Source: Scomber scombrus
Lineage: Eukaryota > Chordata > Actinopteri > Scombriformes > Scombridae
NCBI RefSeq assembly: GCF_963691925.1
Contig: NC_084985.1
Coordinates: 24,772,876 to 24,836,875, forward strand
Direction: 5' to 3'
DNA length: 64,000 bases
Part shown: piece after piece, positions 25,725 through 37,112 of the stretch
Layout: every line of letters starts with the position of its first letter
Position numbering within the stretch: the first letter of the stretch is position 1
Translations under genes and position numbers: made by a program
The notes under the pieces: generated by a model
Told to the model about the DNA's origin: nothing
Database searches by the model: none
Seen by the model: the letters and a program-made list of their open reading frames with translations, nothing else

Positions 25725-26080
25725 GCAGAGCAGATGCACCCAAACGCAGGAGAGTGCAGGCAACAAGAACTCGAAGGGTTTATCTTTATTGAGATCCAAG
25801 TGCAGGCTGAGCAGAACAGAAGACTGAAATAAAACACAGGAATAAAATACTCACCGGATTCACGAGGAGATGGATGAGGTGCAGGTGGGTGAGATGTGCG
25901 GAGAAGCTCAGGTGATGGAGAGGAGGTGAAGAAACAGGAAAAGGAGCTGATTGGCCTTGGGGAAAACAGCGGGAAGTGAGAAGAAGTAATGAGGCTGATG
26001 CAGGGCAGGTTTGGGAGGAGTATGGAAGGCTAGGGAAAACAGGAAAAAGGCAATAAATGCTGGGCTGAGGATTTAAAAAA
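25725..26080. repeat. Probable interspersed repeat, purine-rich
   Basis: It opens with 'cagatgcacccaaacgcagg' and 'cgaagggtttatctttattg' and continues as a long GGAAG/AGGTG-rich strand. This combination is familiar from teleost interspersed repeats of unclear class. No terminal repeats or target duplication could be placed. The minus-strand open frame at 25786-26091 is a consequence of the strand bias and not a gene. Confidence 0.4.
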
Positions 26081-27179
26081 ACGTAATCCATGAGTAAAAT
26101 TAAAACCTTTAATATAATCTGTAACCTCTCTTATCTGTCCAGTCTTCCCTAACAGGGAGGAAAGTCTGAGGACACCTAGTGGACTGTTGGAGAATGGCAA
26201 CTAAGAACTATGAGGACTAGATGTTCTTAAACACTCGAGTAGAGGCAGAGGGTCTAAGCATGAATATATTTTGCATTTTGGCATTGAGGTGATTTTTAAG
26301 CCAGCTATGACTGCAGTTTTTTTCCCTTTTTTTTCTTGTTTTTTTTCTTACATTAAATTGATGCTGAAAAGGCAATAAAAGCTGAGTATTTTTCCCATAG
26401 AGTGAATCTGACAGACGTGTGAAAGATTGGAGAATAGTTCGGCTGCTGGCTGTAAAGCTCTGAGCTGCTGCTTTTCTTTTTTTCCCCTCCCCCATGAGAT
26501 TTAACGGGAAGTTCAATTGTTCTCAACAAATACCACACCATTTGTCATCACTTATCAAACCAATTACCATCAGTGCAGGGGAAAGGCTGCACACACAGCT
26601 TGGGGGAATGAAAGTGAAAATGACATGTAGCATTTCTCCTGTTTTTCTTGTTATGGGATTTGTTCTTTAGTTATCTTTTTTAAAGCAGGTTTAGACTTGA
26701 AAGACATTTTGACTTAAATTACTTTTATAAATGAGACTTTAAACCAACTTTTCAATAAAAAGTTCAGTAATGGTGGTGTTAAATGTGTAACTTGACATTT
26801 GCTTACATTTGAATGACAAGCATCCTCATGCGAAAAATGATCCTTCCTCAGTGGTTCTAATTTGGTCATAACGTTTGAGTTTCGACGCAGATTCTCACAG
26901 CCACACAGATGCAGGGAGTTACATTTAAGCTTTATAGGCAAATGTGGAAGTATCAGAATGTTGTTATAATGCCACAAAGTACAGAGTCCGACTACCAGAA
27001 TTGAGATTATTCCATTATTCCAGTGGTCAGTACTGGGTTTGGCACTTAGCATTAAAAAAGCACTCCAATAACATTGTTGGTCCAGTGATGAACAGTTTTT
27101 TAAAAAAAGGTATAAAGATCAATACAGTAGATCTAGAGTTATCGTCTTTGCTATTCCACATATTCTTCTTTCTTGTTAA
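26081..27179. other. Non-coding stretch, nothing recognised
   Basis: It is AT-rich with T-runs at 26320-26350 and 26470-26485. Minus-strand open frames (26217-26516, 26714-27052) have no domain. Confidence 0.5.
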
Positions 27180-27655
27180 ATTCTAGCAACTACATTACCC
27201 ACAACAACTCAACCACTGACAGTTCCTTCAGAGTTCCGGCTGTGTTATGCATGAATGTGTGACAATAGCTGGATATGTCTCCGCTGCTCAGCCTATCCGC
27301 CAATTTTTTTCCCAGAGGCCACTTGTGGTATTGCAGCGAATTATGACTCTTTCTATTATGACTTTTTGATCCATGGAGGTTTCATATCTGTAGAACTTTC
27401 CTTGAGCTGAGAAAAGCGATTTCTAAATCTGTGATGTCATCACAATGCAAAGTCTACGGGCCAGTGATGGAAACACTACTGCACATATTCAGTGGGCTGA
27501 CTAACATGGAAGCAAACCCAGAAGCTAGAATTTTTTTTTTTGACATACGCGCCAGCCAAGTAATTCTTAAAGGACTGAGTGGGCGCCATTTTCAGTCTGC
27601 TATTCTGCTCATATGATACATTCATGGTGTTATGCTAGTAGTGACTAATGTAGCA
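27180..27655 (+). repeat. Interspersed repeat, class unknown
   Basis: The stretch runs from 'actacattacccacaac', through 'agctgagaaaagcgatttc', 'tgtgatgtcatcacaatgcaaagtctacg', 'acccagaagctagaa' with a T-run and 'gggcgccattttcagtctg', to 'gttatgctagtagtgactaatgtagc'. I recognise this order of phrases as recurring in teleost genomes. Parts of it match 8440-8570 within this window, which confirms that it is repeated. It contains a palindromic TGATGTCATCA near 27433. Confidence 0.5.
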
Positions 27656-29519
27656 ATTGATCAAATTTCACAGAGCTCTCACTGAAGCTACAAAAGGTTT
27701 TATACTTCCTCTGTCATGTATGAAGCAGTGTTCAACACCTGGAAACAGACTATGATGTATAAAATCAATTCACTTTCCTTTAACACTATGACCATAGGTG
27801 ATGCAAAAGGTTTAGCTCAAAGTTCAAAGCCCGCTTTGCCTCACACATCCCTACAGCTGTGCACCTAAGCGCCCACTGATTCGGCACCTACTACTGTGAC
27901 AGCTGCAACTCAACTAATTTACTCATAGGATATAATATCATAATTTTCCCATCAATACAAGTAAAGAAGGAAACTCCAGCCCTTGCAATTAGACAATGAG
28001 GTCCTCAGAGGAGTTTTCCTTGGAGACTGATTCTTGGCAGCTGATGTCAATTGCAGTTGTGTCAGTGATGGAAAAAGGTCAAGAATTGGTTTTGATGGGG
28101 TTTATGACATGTCACATGCTATGAAATTGTTTAAGTTAGTGTCTTTCTGAGAGATTGGATCAGTTTGTGAGACTACAAGATTTATAACTGCAGTCTGTTT
28201 TGACTTTAGACCAACAACTTCCGTCCTTCATGTAAGAAGGCCACAAAGACACAAGAAAACATTTGTTGGCTCAGAGTTTTAATTCTTCAAAGATACAGAT
28301 GCCAATTTTATTCGGGCGTCTCATCAATGCTTATCCTTGCATCTTAAAACAAATATTTTGTACTCGCAGTATGGTCCCGCTGCCTGTGTGTGTGTCTCTG
28401 TGCATGTTTGTGCATGTGTTCATTTGGATTTGAGCGCTTAATTGGATTTATGATGCACTGCTGAGCGAGACACAGCCATCTCCATGACTGACGTCCGCCG
28501 TCAGTCCTGGGTTTGGACCCAGTTTTTCCTCCCACAGCCCATCTGCACCTCTCATCCTCTCCAAAAGCCATTATAATCCCACCAATCCCACAGCCTCTCA
28601 CCAAGACTGCCTCCTCTCTGGCAGCCCTGCCCTCCACATTAGGATTTGGAACTGGGCTGAAGGCTCCTTTTCCCCCCCATTACCATCTATGAGAAAGCTG
28701 ATTCTCTCCTGTCAGCGTGCCTTCTCCTCGTCACTGCCGTTAAATGCATTAGAGGGCCGGCCGGCAGGGCTGAGGGAGACAGCTTTGGGGAAGGTGGGTG
28801 GTAATTCAGTAACAGGCAGTACTGGAGGAGGCTGTTTTTATTGGTCCCTTGGGGGCCCCCTTTTTTTGCTTTTGTCCTCACTCATGTGCTATTACAGAAA
28901 AAACACTCAAAAGTGAAGAAAAATGACTGACGCTTTTCTCACAGTTCAACCTGGTGGGAAGAAATATATTAAGATGGATAGTACTGTTATCATTTTAAAA
29001 ATAGATATTTTGGTAGTTTGAGACAACCACAGTTTCTCTTTCTATGGCTTATTCTTGACTGTAGGAGGGTGACAGATTTGATTTGCTCCATGTAAACAAC
29101 TTTTTGAGCAAATTTTCAACGTTTAATCTACTTTTCACTCTTATTCAGGAACATTTCAGGGGGACAATTGGTTGCACTTGTCTCACTATTTTCATTTATT
29201 TAGTATGTTTATGCATTCATTTAGTGCGAGTTCCATAAACAGGCTGACCTTGCGTCGTCACAGTAGAATAATGGATGAGAGGCTGGAGATTCAGATGAAA
29301 CCAAACATCTCTGAACTCACTTATTTAGTATTCCTCTGTATGAGTACGGCTTTTAAACAGAGCTACAGAGAGTCTGTTTACACTGAGTTTATACCAACAA
29401 GTTTAACATTAATTAAGGAAACTGTATACTGCTTTAAGACAGTCATGACCTCAGTTTTCTCTCATAATGTAAATAACAAGTCTGCATCTCTGTGCAACAG
29501 TATTAACAGTGAACTAACA
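27656..29519. other. Non-coding stretch, nothing recognised
   Basis: The segment 28380-28880 is more GC-rich and supports overlapping open frames on both strands (28344-28637 minus, 28689-28916 plus), but none has a motif. The 120-codon frame at 29172-29534 also has no recognisable domain. No repeat could be delimited. Confidence 0.4.
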
Positions 29520-30195
29520 GTGCGAAGGCCCTAAGGCATCTGAAGGAATTATCATTCTCGTACTTCCAAAACATGCATTTTTGACAGCCTAAACGTGCCT
29601 GAAAAATCATGAAAATTGGCACACGTGGCAGACTTGGCAAAAAATTTGATATTTTATGGTTCGCAGAAATGGTCGTGGCAAAATGGCTCTACGACGCCCT
29701 CCTATAGAAATTAAGAAGATTGAGCCCCTCGCTCCAGATTGACGTAGACTTATGAAATTTGGTATGCATATGTACCATGGATAGATGCACAAAAAAGTCA
29801 CTTGGACCCATACCCTAACTCCAACGGGAAGTTGGCCATTTTGATTAAAATTTTCGACCTGGCGCCATTATCACGATTTCCATGCACCTCCTAGAGATTT
29901 AACCCGACCAACTTCAAATTCACTCAGTGTAATATAAAGACCTTGGAGATGAAAAGTTAACAAAATCTTCTGCCTCCGTTATAACTGGTGGGCGCGGCGG
30001 TGCTGCGAATTTCAAGGTTTCGCCATAAAACAGGGGGAAGCCCTTATAACTCCAACATACATTGACCAATCTGCTCCAAATTTCTCACGCATGATGAGGG
30101 TCCCACCCTCAACACATCTACAGTATGTGTCAGTAGACTGCGCCACAGCCTAAAATGCGCAGGGAAGCAAGGCCCGTACTTCGCTGTATGCAAGC
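29520..30195 (+). repeat. Unclassified fish interspersed repeat, about 0.67 kb
   Basis: It opens with 'gtgcgaaggccctaagg' and ends with 'cgctgtatgcaagctttaatt'. In between are phrases such as 'atgaaaattggcacacgtgg', 'ctacgacgccctcctatagaaatt' and 'tataactccaacatacattga'. I recognise both the start and the GCAAGCTTTAATT end as recurrent in many teleost genomes. It is far less AT-rich than its surroundings, has no long open frame or clear terminal inverted repeats, and is followed directly by a compound microsatellite. The class is unknown. Confidence 0.6.
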
Positions 30196-30198
30196 TTT

Positions 30199-30201
<3 letters not shown>

Positions 30202-30252
<51 letters not shown>
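30202..30252 (+). repeat. Compound (TA)n(CA)n(TA)n microsatellite
   Basis: A TA run of about eight units, a CA run of about six and a TA run of about twelve follow each other without spacers, at the 3' end of the preceding repeat. Confidence 0.95.
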
Positions 30253-31674
30253 CACATATTAAATAATAAGATAATCAAATAAATGTGGACATGTTGATAC
30301 TTATACTGTCTTTTATGACATCATAGTTACATTTTCCGAACTTAACCAACTGTTTCATATTCATATTCACTGTTTCATGGACAGTATTTGAGATGCGGAG
30401 CACAGCAAGGCATTTAAAATGTGTTTGTTTATTAGTGTACTTGACTGAATATAATTTATGAGCTGTAATATTCACACAAGAATGTTGTGATCACACTGAT
30501 TTAGAGTGTGGAAATTGTCCAGTCATTATTCAGGAGATAATGTTACATTAGAAGCTACAGCAAAACTGGTGCATGTTGCCTTATTGAATTTACCTATTTA
30601 GGAGCATTTATGGTTGAATCAGTGTCAGTTCAGTCCAGATTAAATAGAAGTCATTCACAACTCAAGTACTTTTTTCTGTTCTTTCATTTAAATCCTAATG
30701 TTGATAACTGCTCATACTTCTACTCAGGTACTTTTACTGAAGTATCATTTTTGGCTACTCCACCCACATCTGTTATTGACTTAGCTTTGAATATTCTTTC
30801 ACCAACCCGGCACAATCTTAATCACCCCCAAGCAAAAAACAAAGTCTTTCATTTTCAGCGCAGCCCCACAGGATTAATCCGGCCCCTTGCAGATAAAAAG
30901 GGGGCCGAACAGCAGCGGCGTTATCCTACGGTGCATTCTGGTGTAAACAGTGTTTAGCAGCTGAGGCATCCTGGCCTGTGTGTGTGTGTGTGTGGACATT
31001 TCATGCCACACCTGTCTTTTTCCATAATGTCAATCCACAGCAGCGTGGCTCTGCTTGGACGCGTGCTGCTCTCTGACTGATAAGCGGCCAGTTTGCTGTT
31101 ATCGAGGTGCCGCTCGTCTCTCGGCAACTGTCCTCCTTGTCACAAACTCACTGTCAGCCCAGCGGGGACTTTGATTACATATCATTACTGTGGGCTGAAT
31201 CCCAGAGACCACTCTGGGTGAGGTTCACAACAACAGTTTGTTTTCTGTGGCGGATTTTTCTCTCTTTTTATTTTTGTTCGGCATCTTGCCTTTCAGTAAA
31301 TCAGGAGAGGAGTCATTTCATTATAGAAATAACAGAATAATAATGAAATCAGATGTTTCATACCTTTCTTGTAACTCAAATCAGTCTGTGATGTAAGACC
31401 CCCCCCCAACCCCTCTCACCTGACTACATCATCATAACTCACCACATCTGATTGCTCAGATAGGAAGCTCTGATGGAAATCAGTGTGATAAATCTCTAGT
31501 GTGTCCCCGTCCTCCGTCCTTTTTTATCATTTAGGTTATAATTATTTGTTCTGTTGGCTGAACATACCTGTATACCTTTACTTTTGTAGACTATGGCTAT
31601 AAAATACAGTACAATTCTACATTTTGTCACTCACATTGTAGCTCTGTCAACAAAATAGTCTCCACTCAAGGTCC
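30253..31674. other. Non-coding stretch with a (TG)9 run
   Basis: A TG dinucleotide run lies at 30977-30994. The phrase 'tactcaggtacttttactgaagtat' near 30721-30745 may be a relic of the GTACTTAAGTACAGT MITE family seen at 17085-17365. Open frames at 30610-30957 and 31107-31340 lack domains. A C-run occurs at 31400-31408. Confidence 0.45.
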
Positions 31675-31682
31675 ACTTACTC

Positions 31683-31862
31683 CAGGCATGCCCAAACTAT
31701 TCCATAAAGGGCCGTGTGCCTGCAGGTTTTTCTTCCAACCAATCAACAGCACACAATTTGACCTCAGTTGATTAAATGAGTCAAGCCTGGTGTGCTCCTG
31801 ATTGGTTGGAATGAAAACCTTCAACCACATGGTCCTTTTATGGAATAGTTTGGACACCTCAG
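31683..31862. mobile_element. Palindromic hAT-type MITE with 8-bp target duplication
   Basis: The two halves are near-perfect inverted repeats: CCAAACTATTCCATAAA occurs at about 31689-31705, and its reverse complement lies at the right end. CCAACCAATC and the AGCACAC words also occur on both arms. The flanks are ACTTACTC (31675-31682) and ACTTACTT (31863-31870), 7 of 8 identical, fitting the 8-bp target duplication of hAT transposons. It has no coding capacity. This foldback family (...CCATAAAGGGCCGTGTG...) is common in teleosts. Confidence 0.85.
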
Positions 31863-31870
31863 ACTTACTT

Positions 31871-33407
31871 CCTCGTTTTGGAACTTTTAAGTAGTGTCAC
31901 GTGGTGTTGAAGATTATATAAAGCTTGCTCAGTTGTCATAGAGGACCACGCATTATTCAGAGTGAAGACCATGTGATATGGTCAGAAGCGATACGCATTG
32001 TATTTATATGTATTGAGGTGTATATGATGCAATTAATGCTATCAGTTAGTCAATAGAACATGTTCAATGGAGAACTATGAATACAAAATATTAAAAAACA
32101 TATGAGCAACACAATTACAAGTCACAGTGAATAACAGCAGGACAACCAAAGAGCTGAACACCAACAGAAAAAGAAAGAAAAATATGATATGATAAAATAT
32201 GCAAATGATGCAATCTGTGCAGATAAAAAAAAGAGAGACAAATAACAAAAATATTGAGATCTAAAGCACACGCTGTTAATTTTTAAACTCTTTTAACTGC
32301 AAAACGAGCAGAACGTTCCAGCAGCTTGTTTGGACGTTCATAGCTCTGACATATTCCACTAATTTAGGACCAAGTATGAGAAATATTTCGGTAGCAGAAG
32401 TAGCAATAGCTCTGTGTCTGAGAGAAATAAGGCTCCAGTTAAATTCATGTAATCCTCTAACTCGTTTAAATAAAAGGTTGCGTAAATGAAATTTTAATCA
32501 TAGATGCGTGGGTAAATACTAAACTATGAAAGAGCATATGTTTAGATATTAATGAGGATTAGTTACATGATTAAAAAAACAACTTAATGTTCAGAGATGC
32601 TTTGAATTTTTAGAGGAAATAGAAATGTTTAAATTCTGAGATAAAAGAATTATGATATTTAAATTTGATGTTTGATGTAGAATTTCAGCTCAGATTTTCT
32701 GACTTTAAAGACACAGTGAGATAAAAAGGGAAAAAAAAAACAACATTTATCCAGTTGTAATCCTGTGACCCTGGGTTAATTATTCAGTTATCTCTTATTA
32801 TATGCCAATTAAACGACAAAGTCAACATCTTTTCTCTTCCTGTGAAAAGGTTTCAAATGTCTGACGACTTATCTTGAAGTCAGGAGCATAAACAAAGAAT
32901 GTATACAATCAAATGTGACTTTGAGCGACGAGTTAAATGCACACATCATGTAAAACTGCACTTGACTGATTGTGTGTTGTAGTAGCTGGCAGAGCAGCAT
33001 CATAGGAGATAACAGTCCTTTCTTGTTGGAATTACATTCAATTACAGGCTTACAATTATTGGCTTAAAAAGAAAAAAAATATATAATAGATACAGAAATC
33101 TACATTTATTTCATTTAGACTTGATGTTGACTGTTTCTAAATTGGAGCATGCGTGAACCTATAGAAGTTATGGCTATTCTGAAGGTTAATGTTTTGGCAT
33201 AGAACTGATTAGATTCATTTAATTCCAATAAGTGACCAGCATCATGTGCAATTTATCACATTTATAACAAATCAAATTGAATGAAAATCAGTTTAGACGT
33301 GAGTCGCGGTCTGCATCTCTTAATACAAAATGTATTTATTTTATAGAAGGGCTGCTTGTACTGAACTGATCCACTGAACAAAGAGCGCCACATATCTCCA
33401 AATGTTG
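31871..33407. other. Non-coding AT-rich stretch, nothing recognised
   Basis: The reverse strand at about 32280-32480 stays open for a while in one frame, but I recognise no domain in it. The segment 32990-33060 has TAAT-type cores. No repeat could be delimited except the duplication that starts at 33408. Confidence 0.4.
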
Positions 33408-34124
33408 TTGTAGAAAGTGTCATCTGAATGTGTTTCCTTTAATGTGGATAAAAAGGCTTTCTTCATAGGCATGAATACAAATAATATAATATAACTAGAT
33501 ATAATTAAATTGAATAATAATATCTTTCACACATATGACAGTTCATGTATAAATAATAAAGTACAGTCATCAACACAACTATTAGAACTCATTTGTTCTA
33601 ATTAACTGTAAATAGAATTCATTACAAGGTAAATGGAGTGTAATGTACCCCGAGCATATAGACTACATATATTCATATCAGTTTAAAGGCTAGGAAATAA
33701 AATATTAACAACAATTCTTGATATAGTCATATCAGAGTAAGCTGCTGCTATATGTGTAATTATATAAAGTTGGCTAAAACACACCAGTCCAGTTCATTTA
33801 AGCAAATCATTACCGGACCATTATCCATCAATCCGACACAGTTTAAGGTGTAATATGTGTGTTTTGTTTTTCAAATAAAAGTAAATTGAAAAACATATGT
33901 GTTTATAAATGAATAGCTACTGGTGCATTCAAATAAACCAGTCTTATAAAAAAGAGTTTTCCCCGCATGACATCCCTCAAAATAGACTGACTGATACACC
34001 AGTTGTTACGGTAATAGGGAGTTCAATTCTAACCAAAAATCTATGGTTATACGATACAAACTAATGAGAAGAATATACCACGCTAGAGAGAAGTTCATCA
34101 GTTTGATCCTGATGCCTCTGATCA
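33408..34124 (+). repeat. Local duplication, copy A (two blocks)
   Basis: Block 1 (33408-33780) matches 36090-36457 at roughly 90% by eye, including long identical words such as 'gtttcctttaatgtggataa' and 'gtaccccgagcatatagact'. Block 2 (34034-34124) matches 37021-37110, including AAAAATCTATGGTTATAC. Order and orientation are the same in both copies. The 253 bp between blocks differs from copy B. It is either a segmental duplication or two copies of one interspersed element that lost or gained different middles. No coding frame is shared. Confidence 0.85.
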
Positions 34125-34227
34125 ATGTGTTCCATCTGGTTATGTATAAATGTTGTTGTGTTGACTGGTTTTTAGCAACCGCTAACAAAGATCTGCTAAC
34201 ATGTTTCATTTCCTGTAAATTCTTCAC

Positions 34228-34413
34228 GATAAAGATAAGAAGAGAAGATAGGAGGTACTTTAATAATCCCCAAGAGGGGAAATTGAATGTCACCCTAACA
34301 CGAGACAATACACAGCAAAGTAAAAAAGACACATACACCAAGATAAACACATAGGTGACTAGTCTCAGAACAGAGCTGGCACCATGAAGAATCAAGTACA
34401 GGAAGTCCTCCAT
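34228..34413 (-). mobile_element. LINE 3' end, minus strand
   Basis: The reverse strand reads CAATTTCCCCTCTTGGGG, then ATTATTAAAGTACCTCC, and then a degenerate tail of TATCTT/TCTTC units. This is the familiar 3' terminus of fish CR1/Rex-like LINEs (…AATTTCCC(N)GGGGATTAATAAAGTA(TCTA)n). The minus-strand open frame at 34006-34413 runs through it and into unrelated sequence, so it is not a gene. The copy is truncated. Confidence 0.6.
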
Positions 34414-34419
34414 TAGTCA

Positions 34420-34710
34420 TTTATAAGCTTTTTATGAAATATTAGGTTTTTATCAGCGGTAACGTAACACCACTCTAACACAGCTGCCTCTCAACAGGCT
34501 TTTGGCAGACTGGCCAATCAGAACAGAGCGGGCTAAAGAGACAGGAGCTAAAACTGCCTGTTATGAGACAGAGGCTGAACTGAGGGGTTGTATAAAAGGG
34601 CCAGTATAAGATAAATACGTTTTTTGAACTGTAAATCATGCAAAGCTACTCTAGTGGAGTTCCAGAATAAAAAAATCAGCATGAAAATGAGCATAATAGG
34701 CCCCCTTTAA
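34420..34710 (+). mobile_element. MITE related to the TTAA-flanked element, partial
   Basis: It ends with GAAAATGAGCATAATAGGCC, followed by CCCCTTTAA at 34702-34710. The reverse complement begins TTAAAGGGGGCCTATTATGC, very close to the ends of the element at 17440-17903 (TTAAAGGGGAACTATTATGC). The interior shares ordered words with 4220-4400. The left terminus is not found, so the copy is truncated or decayed there. Confidence 0.65.
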
Positions 34711-36089
34711 GGGTGATTAGTGCTGATGAATGCTAAGGGAGCTATAATCCTGGATTTTATGCAGCTGTTACAAATGTTTTATTAACATGGTGAGTGCGTT
34801 ACTTGCTCTCTGTTTTAACCTTAATCCTATTGACAGGGGTACCTGCAGACCCCAGAGCTTTACTTTTTGTCATATCTCATAGGTGCTTTATGCTATTGTT
34901 CCAATTTTTCCTATTGACCTTGTCAATCAACGTGTTCCTAATGACTTCTGTTTCTGTTTTAATTTGTGCATGTATTGAGATCTTAGGGGACCCCCAGTCA
35001 AAAGCAGCTAATTCAGCCTATGCAAGTTTTAATAGATGGAACTCTTTATTGAGTTCATGTTTGCCATGGGTCCTAATTTAAAGTATCACACACTATCGGG
35101 GGTGGGGGTGGGGGGGGGGGGGGGTGGTCTTTTAGGAAGGATCATGCAGTTGCAATTTTATTATAAGAAAATGATGTATTTTCATTTTACACAACATGCC
35201 AATTAACTGTAATATTCCTAAAATTACATAACTAATATCAATTATTAGTTATGTATATATAACAGTTCTGAGAATAAATAAGTTATTATTTTGCTATGAT
35301 GGTTGTTTCTTGCAGCCTTGATGGTTTGCTGATGCACTTTCAGTGAAATGTTTTGTCTCTGATCGACCTTTGCCTCCATCATCTGGAACAGACCACTCAA
35401 CACCTGAGGCCAAATTCATTTAACACTAACTCCGATCCTCCATTTATTTTTTCCAATTGAAAACGCTCACGTTGAAGTCATATCAATCATTCAGATGTGT
35501 CAACTCCGTACACACACACCCCTCGGGCGTGATAGAAAACATTCTGCGATGTAATATTCTGTTAGCTTAACCGGCAGGATGGAGGTGGGGATGGAGGGGC
35601 GGATGAATAAAAAAAACAACCAAAGTCAGGCACTGTCAAAAAAAAATTATTCATGAATATCAACATCCTGGTCTTTGCACAGCTTTGAAGTGCCCTTTGA
35701 ATGTGAAATGTTTGTCTCAGGCTTCTATTGCAATCTCAGCAAACCACACGGTGCTCACCTTCATCCGTCCCTCTAATGCACCGTCATGCCGGAACGACTG
35801 CAGGGGGAAAAAAACTAAAACTTGCACAAGAATTAATACCTAAAGGGCCTCTCACAGTGTTTCCCTCCCCTGCAATTACTGCACAGTGTGCTCAGACTGC
35901 AACGTTGTCTACCTGCAGACAGGTTCCTCTTGAGTATACTGATTGTCTGTTTCACCACACTTTGTGAATGGGCTTCTGATCTGCAGGTGGCAGATGTAAT
36001 TAATTTGCATTAGTGTGTTCAAGTGTACTAAATCCCGTATACTTTACAATCAGTTAGTTGAAGAAGTTTTAAACTTGAAACAAAACAGC
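34711..36089. other. Non-coding stretch, nothing recognised
   Basis: It contains the G-rich run at 35098-35127. Open frames at 34794-35081 and 35728-35967 have no domain. Confidence 0.45.
35098..35127 (+). repeat. Poly-G tract with G-quadruplex potential
   Basis: Thirty bases are nearly all G with three interrupting T. Several G runs of at least three allow quadruplex folding on the plus strand. It could also be a slippage-prone or misassembled homopolymer. Confidence 0.9.
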
Positions 36090-37112
36090 TTGTAGAAAGT
36101 CTCATCTGAATGTGTTTCCTTTAATGTGGATAAAAAGGCTTTCTTCATAAGCACAGGCAAAAAAATATAATAGAATAGAATAGAATTAAATTGAATAATA
36201 TATCTTGCACATATGACAGTTTATGTATAAATAATAAAGTACAGTCATCAACACAAGTATTAAAACTAATTTGTTCTAATTAACTTTAACTAGAATTCAT
36301 TATAAGGTAAAAGGAGTGTAATGTACCCCGAGCATATAGACTACATATATTAATATCAGTTTAAAGGCTAGGCAATAAAATATTATCAACAATTCTTGAT
36401 ATAGTCATATCAGAGTAAGCTGCTGCTACATGTGTAATTATATAAAGTTGGCTAAAATTGTGGCTAATTCTTAGACATTGATCCTTTAAATCTGTCATGT
36501 ATTATAATGACAGATGTTTAACATAGATTGTATAATCAATAATACCGCTAAAGAATCCTGGATAAATATTGACAGCAAATAATTCAAGTTTCACAGCCTA
36601 CACACTCTGTCTACAAAACACAATGTAAAAAAGTCTAACTTTGTTATAAATCACACATTAAAATCACAATTGGAAAAATATATTAGGACTGCAATTTAGT
36701 ATCCCGAGCTCAAAGGGGAGTTAAACATTTATCAGATATAATTATGCATAATAGGCTCCAATTATTAACAGAACTTCAGAATGAATTCATACTGACAAAA
36801 ACACAATTATTACTAAGTTATTTACAGTGATAAATCTGAATTACTGAACATTTCTATTTAGACTATGATTTGATGTCAGGAGCCTTTAAACACGTTCTGT
36901 TTATAGACGGGAAAAAGAAACAATGAATTGGCAGAATATAAAACATGCTGATGAAGGAACAATCTACACTTGAGTCACTGCAAAAGTTGTTATATAAATG
37001 TAATGAGGAGCTCAATTTATCAAAAATCTATGGTTATACAATACAAACTGATGACAAGAATATACAACGCTAGAGGGAAAGTTCATGAGTTTTATCCTGA
37101 TCAGTGCTTTCG
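36090..37112 (+). repeat. Local duplication, copy B (two blocks)
   Basis: This is the partner of 33408-34124. Block 1 lies at 36090-36457 and block 2 at 37021-37110. The 563 bp between them is absent from copy A, which has 253 bp of different sequence at that place. The flank before 36090 does not match the flank before 33408, so the left breakpoint is sharp. Confidence 0.85.

Noticed and set aside
29172..29534. 120-codon plus-strand frame
   Set aside because: There is no motif, no splice logic and no recognisable similarity. The length is within chance for this much sequence.
32280..32520. Open stretch on the minus strand in AT-rich DNA
   Set aside because: It reads smoothly for about 70 codons but I recognise no domain, and neither splice sites nor a start are convincing.
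34006..34413. 135-codon minus-strand frame with hydrophobic segments
   Set aside because: It runs from a LINE 3' terminus into duplicated non-coding sequence. The apparent membrane segments come from T-rich DNA.
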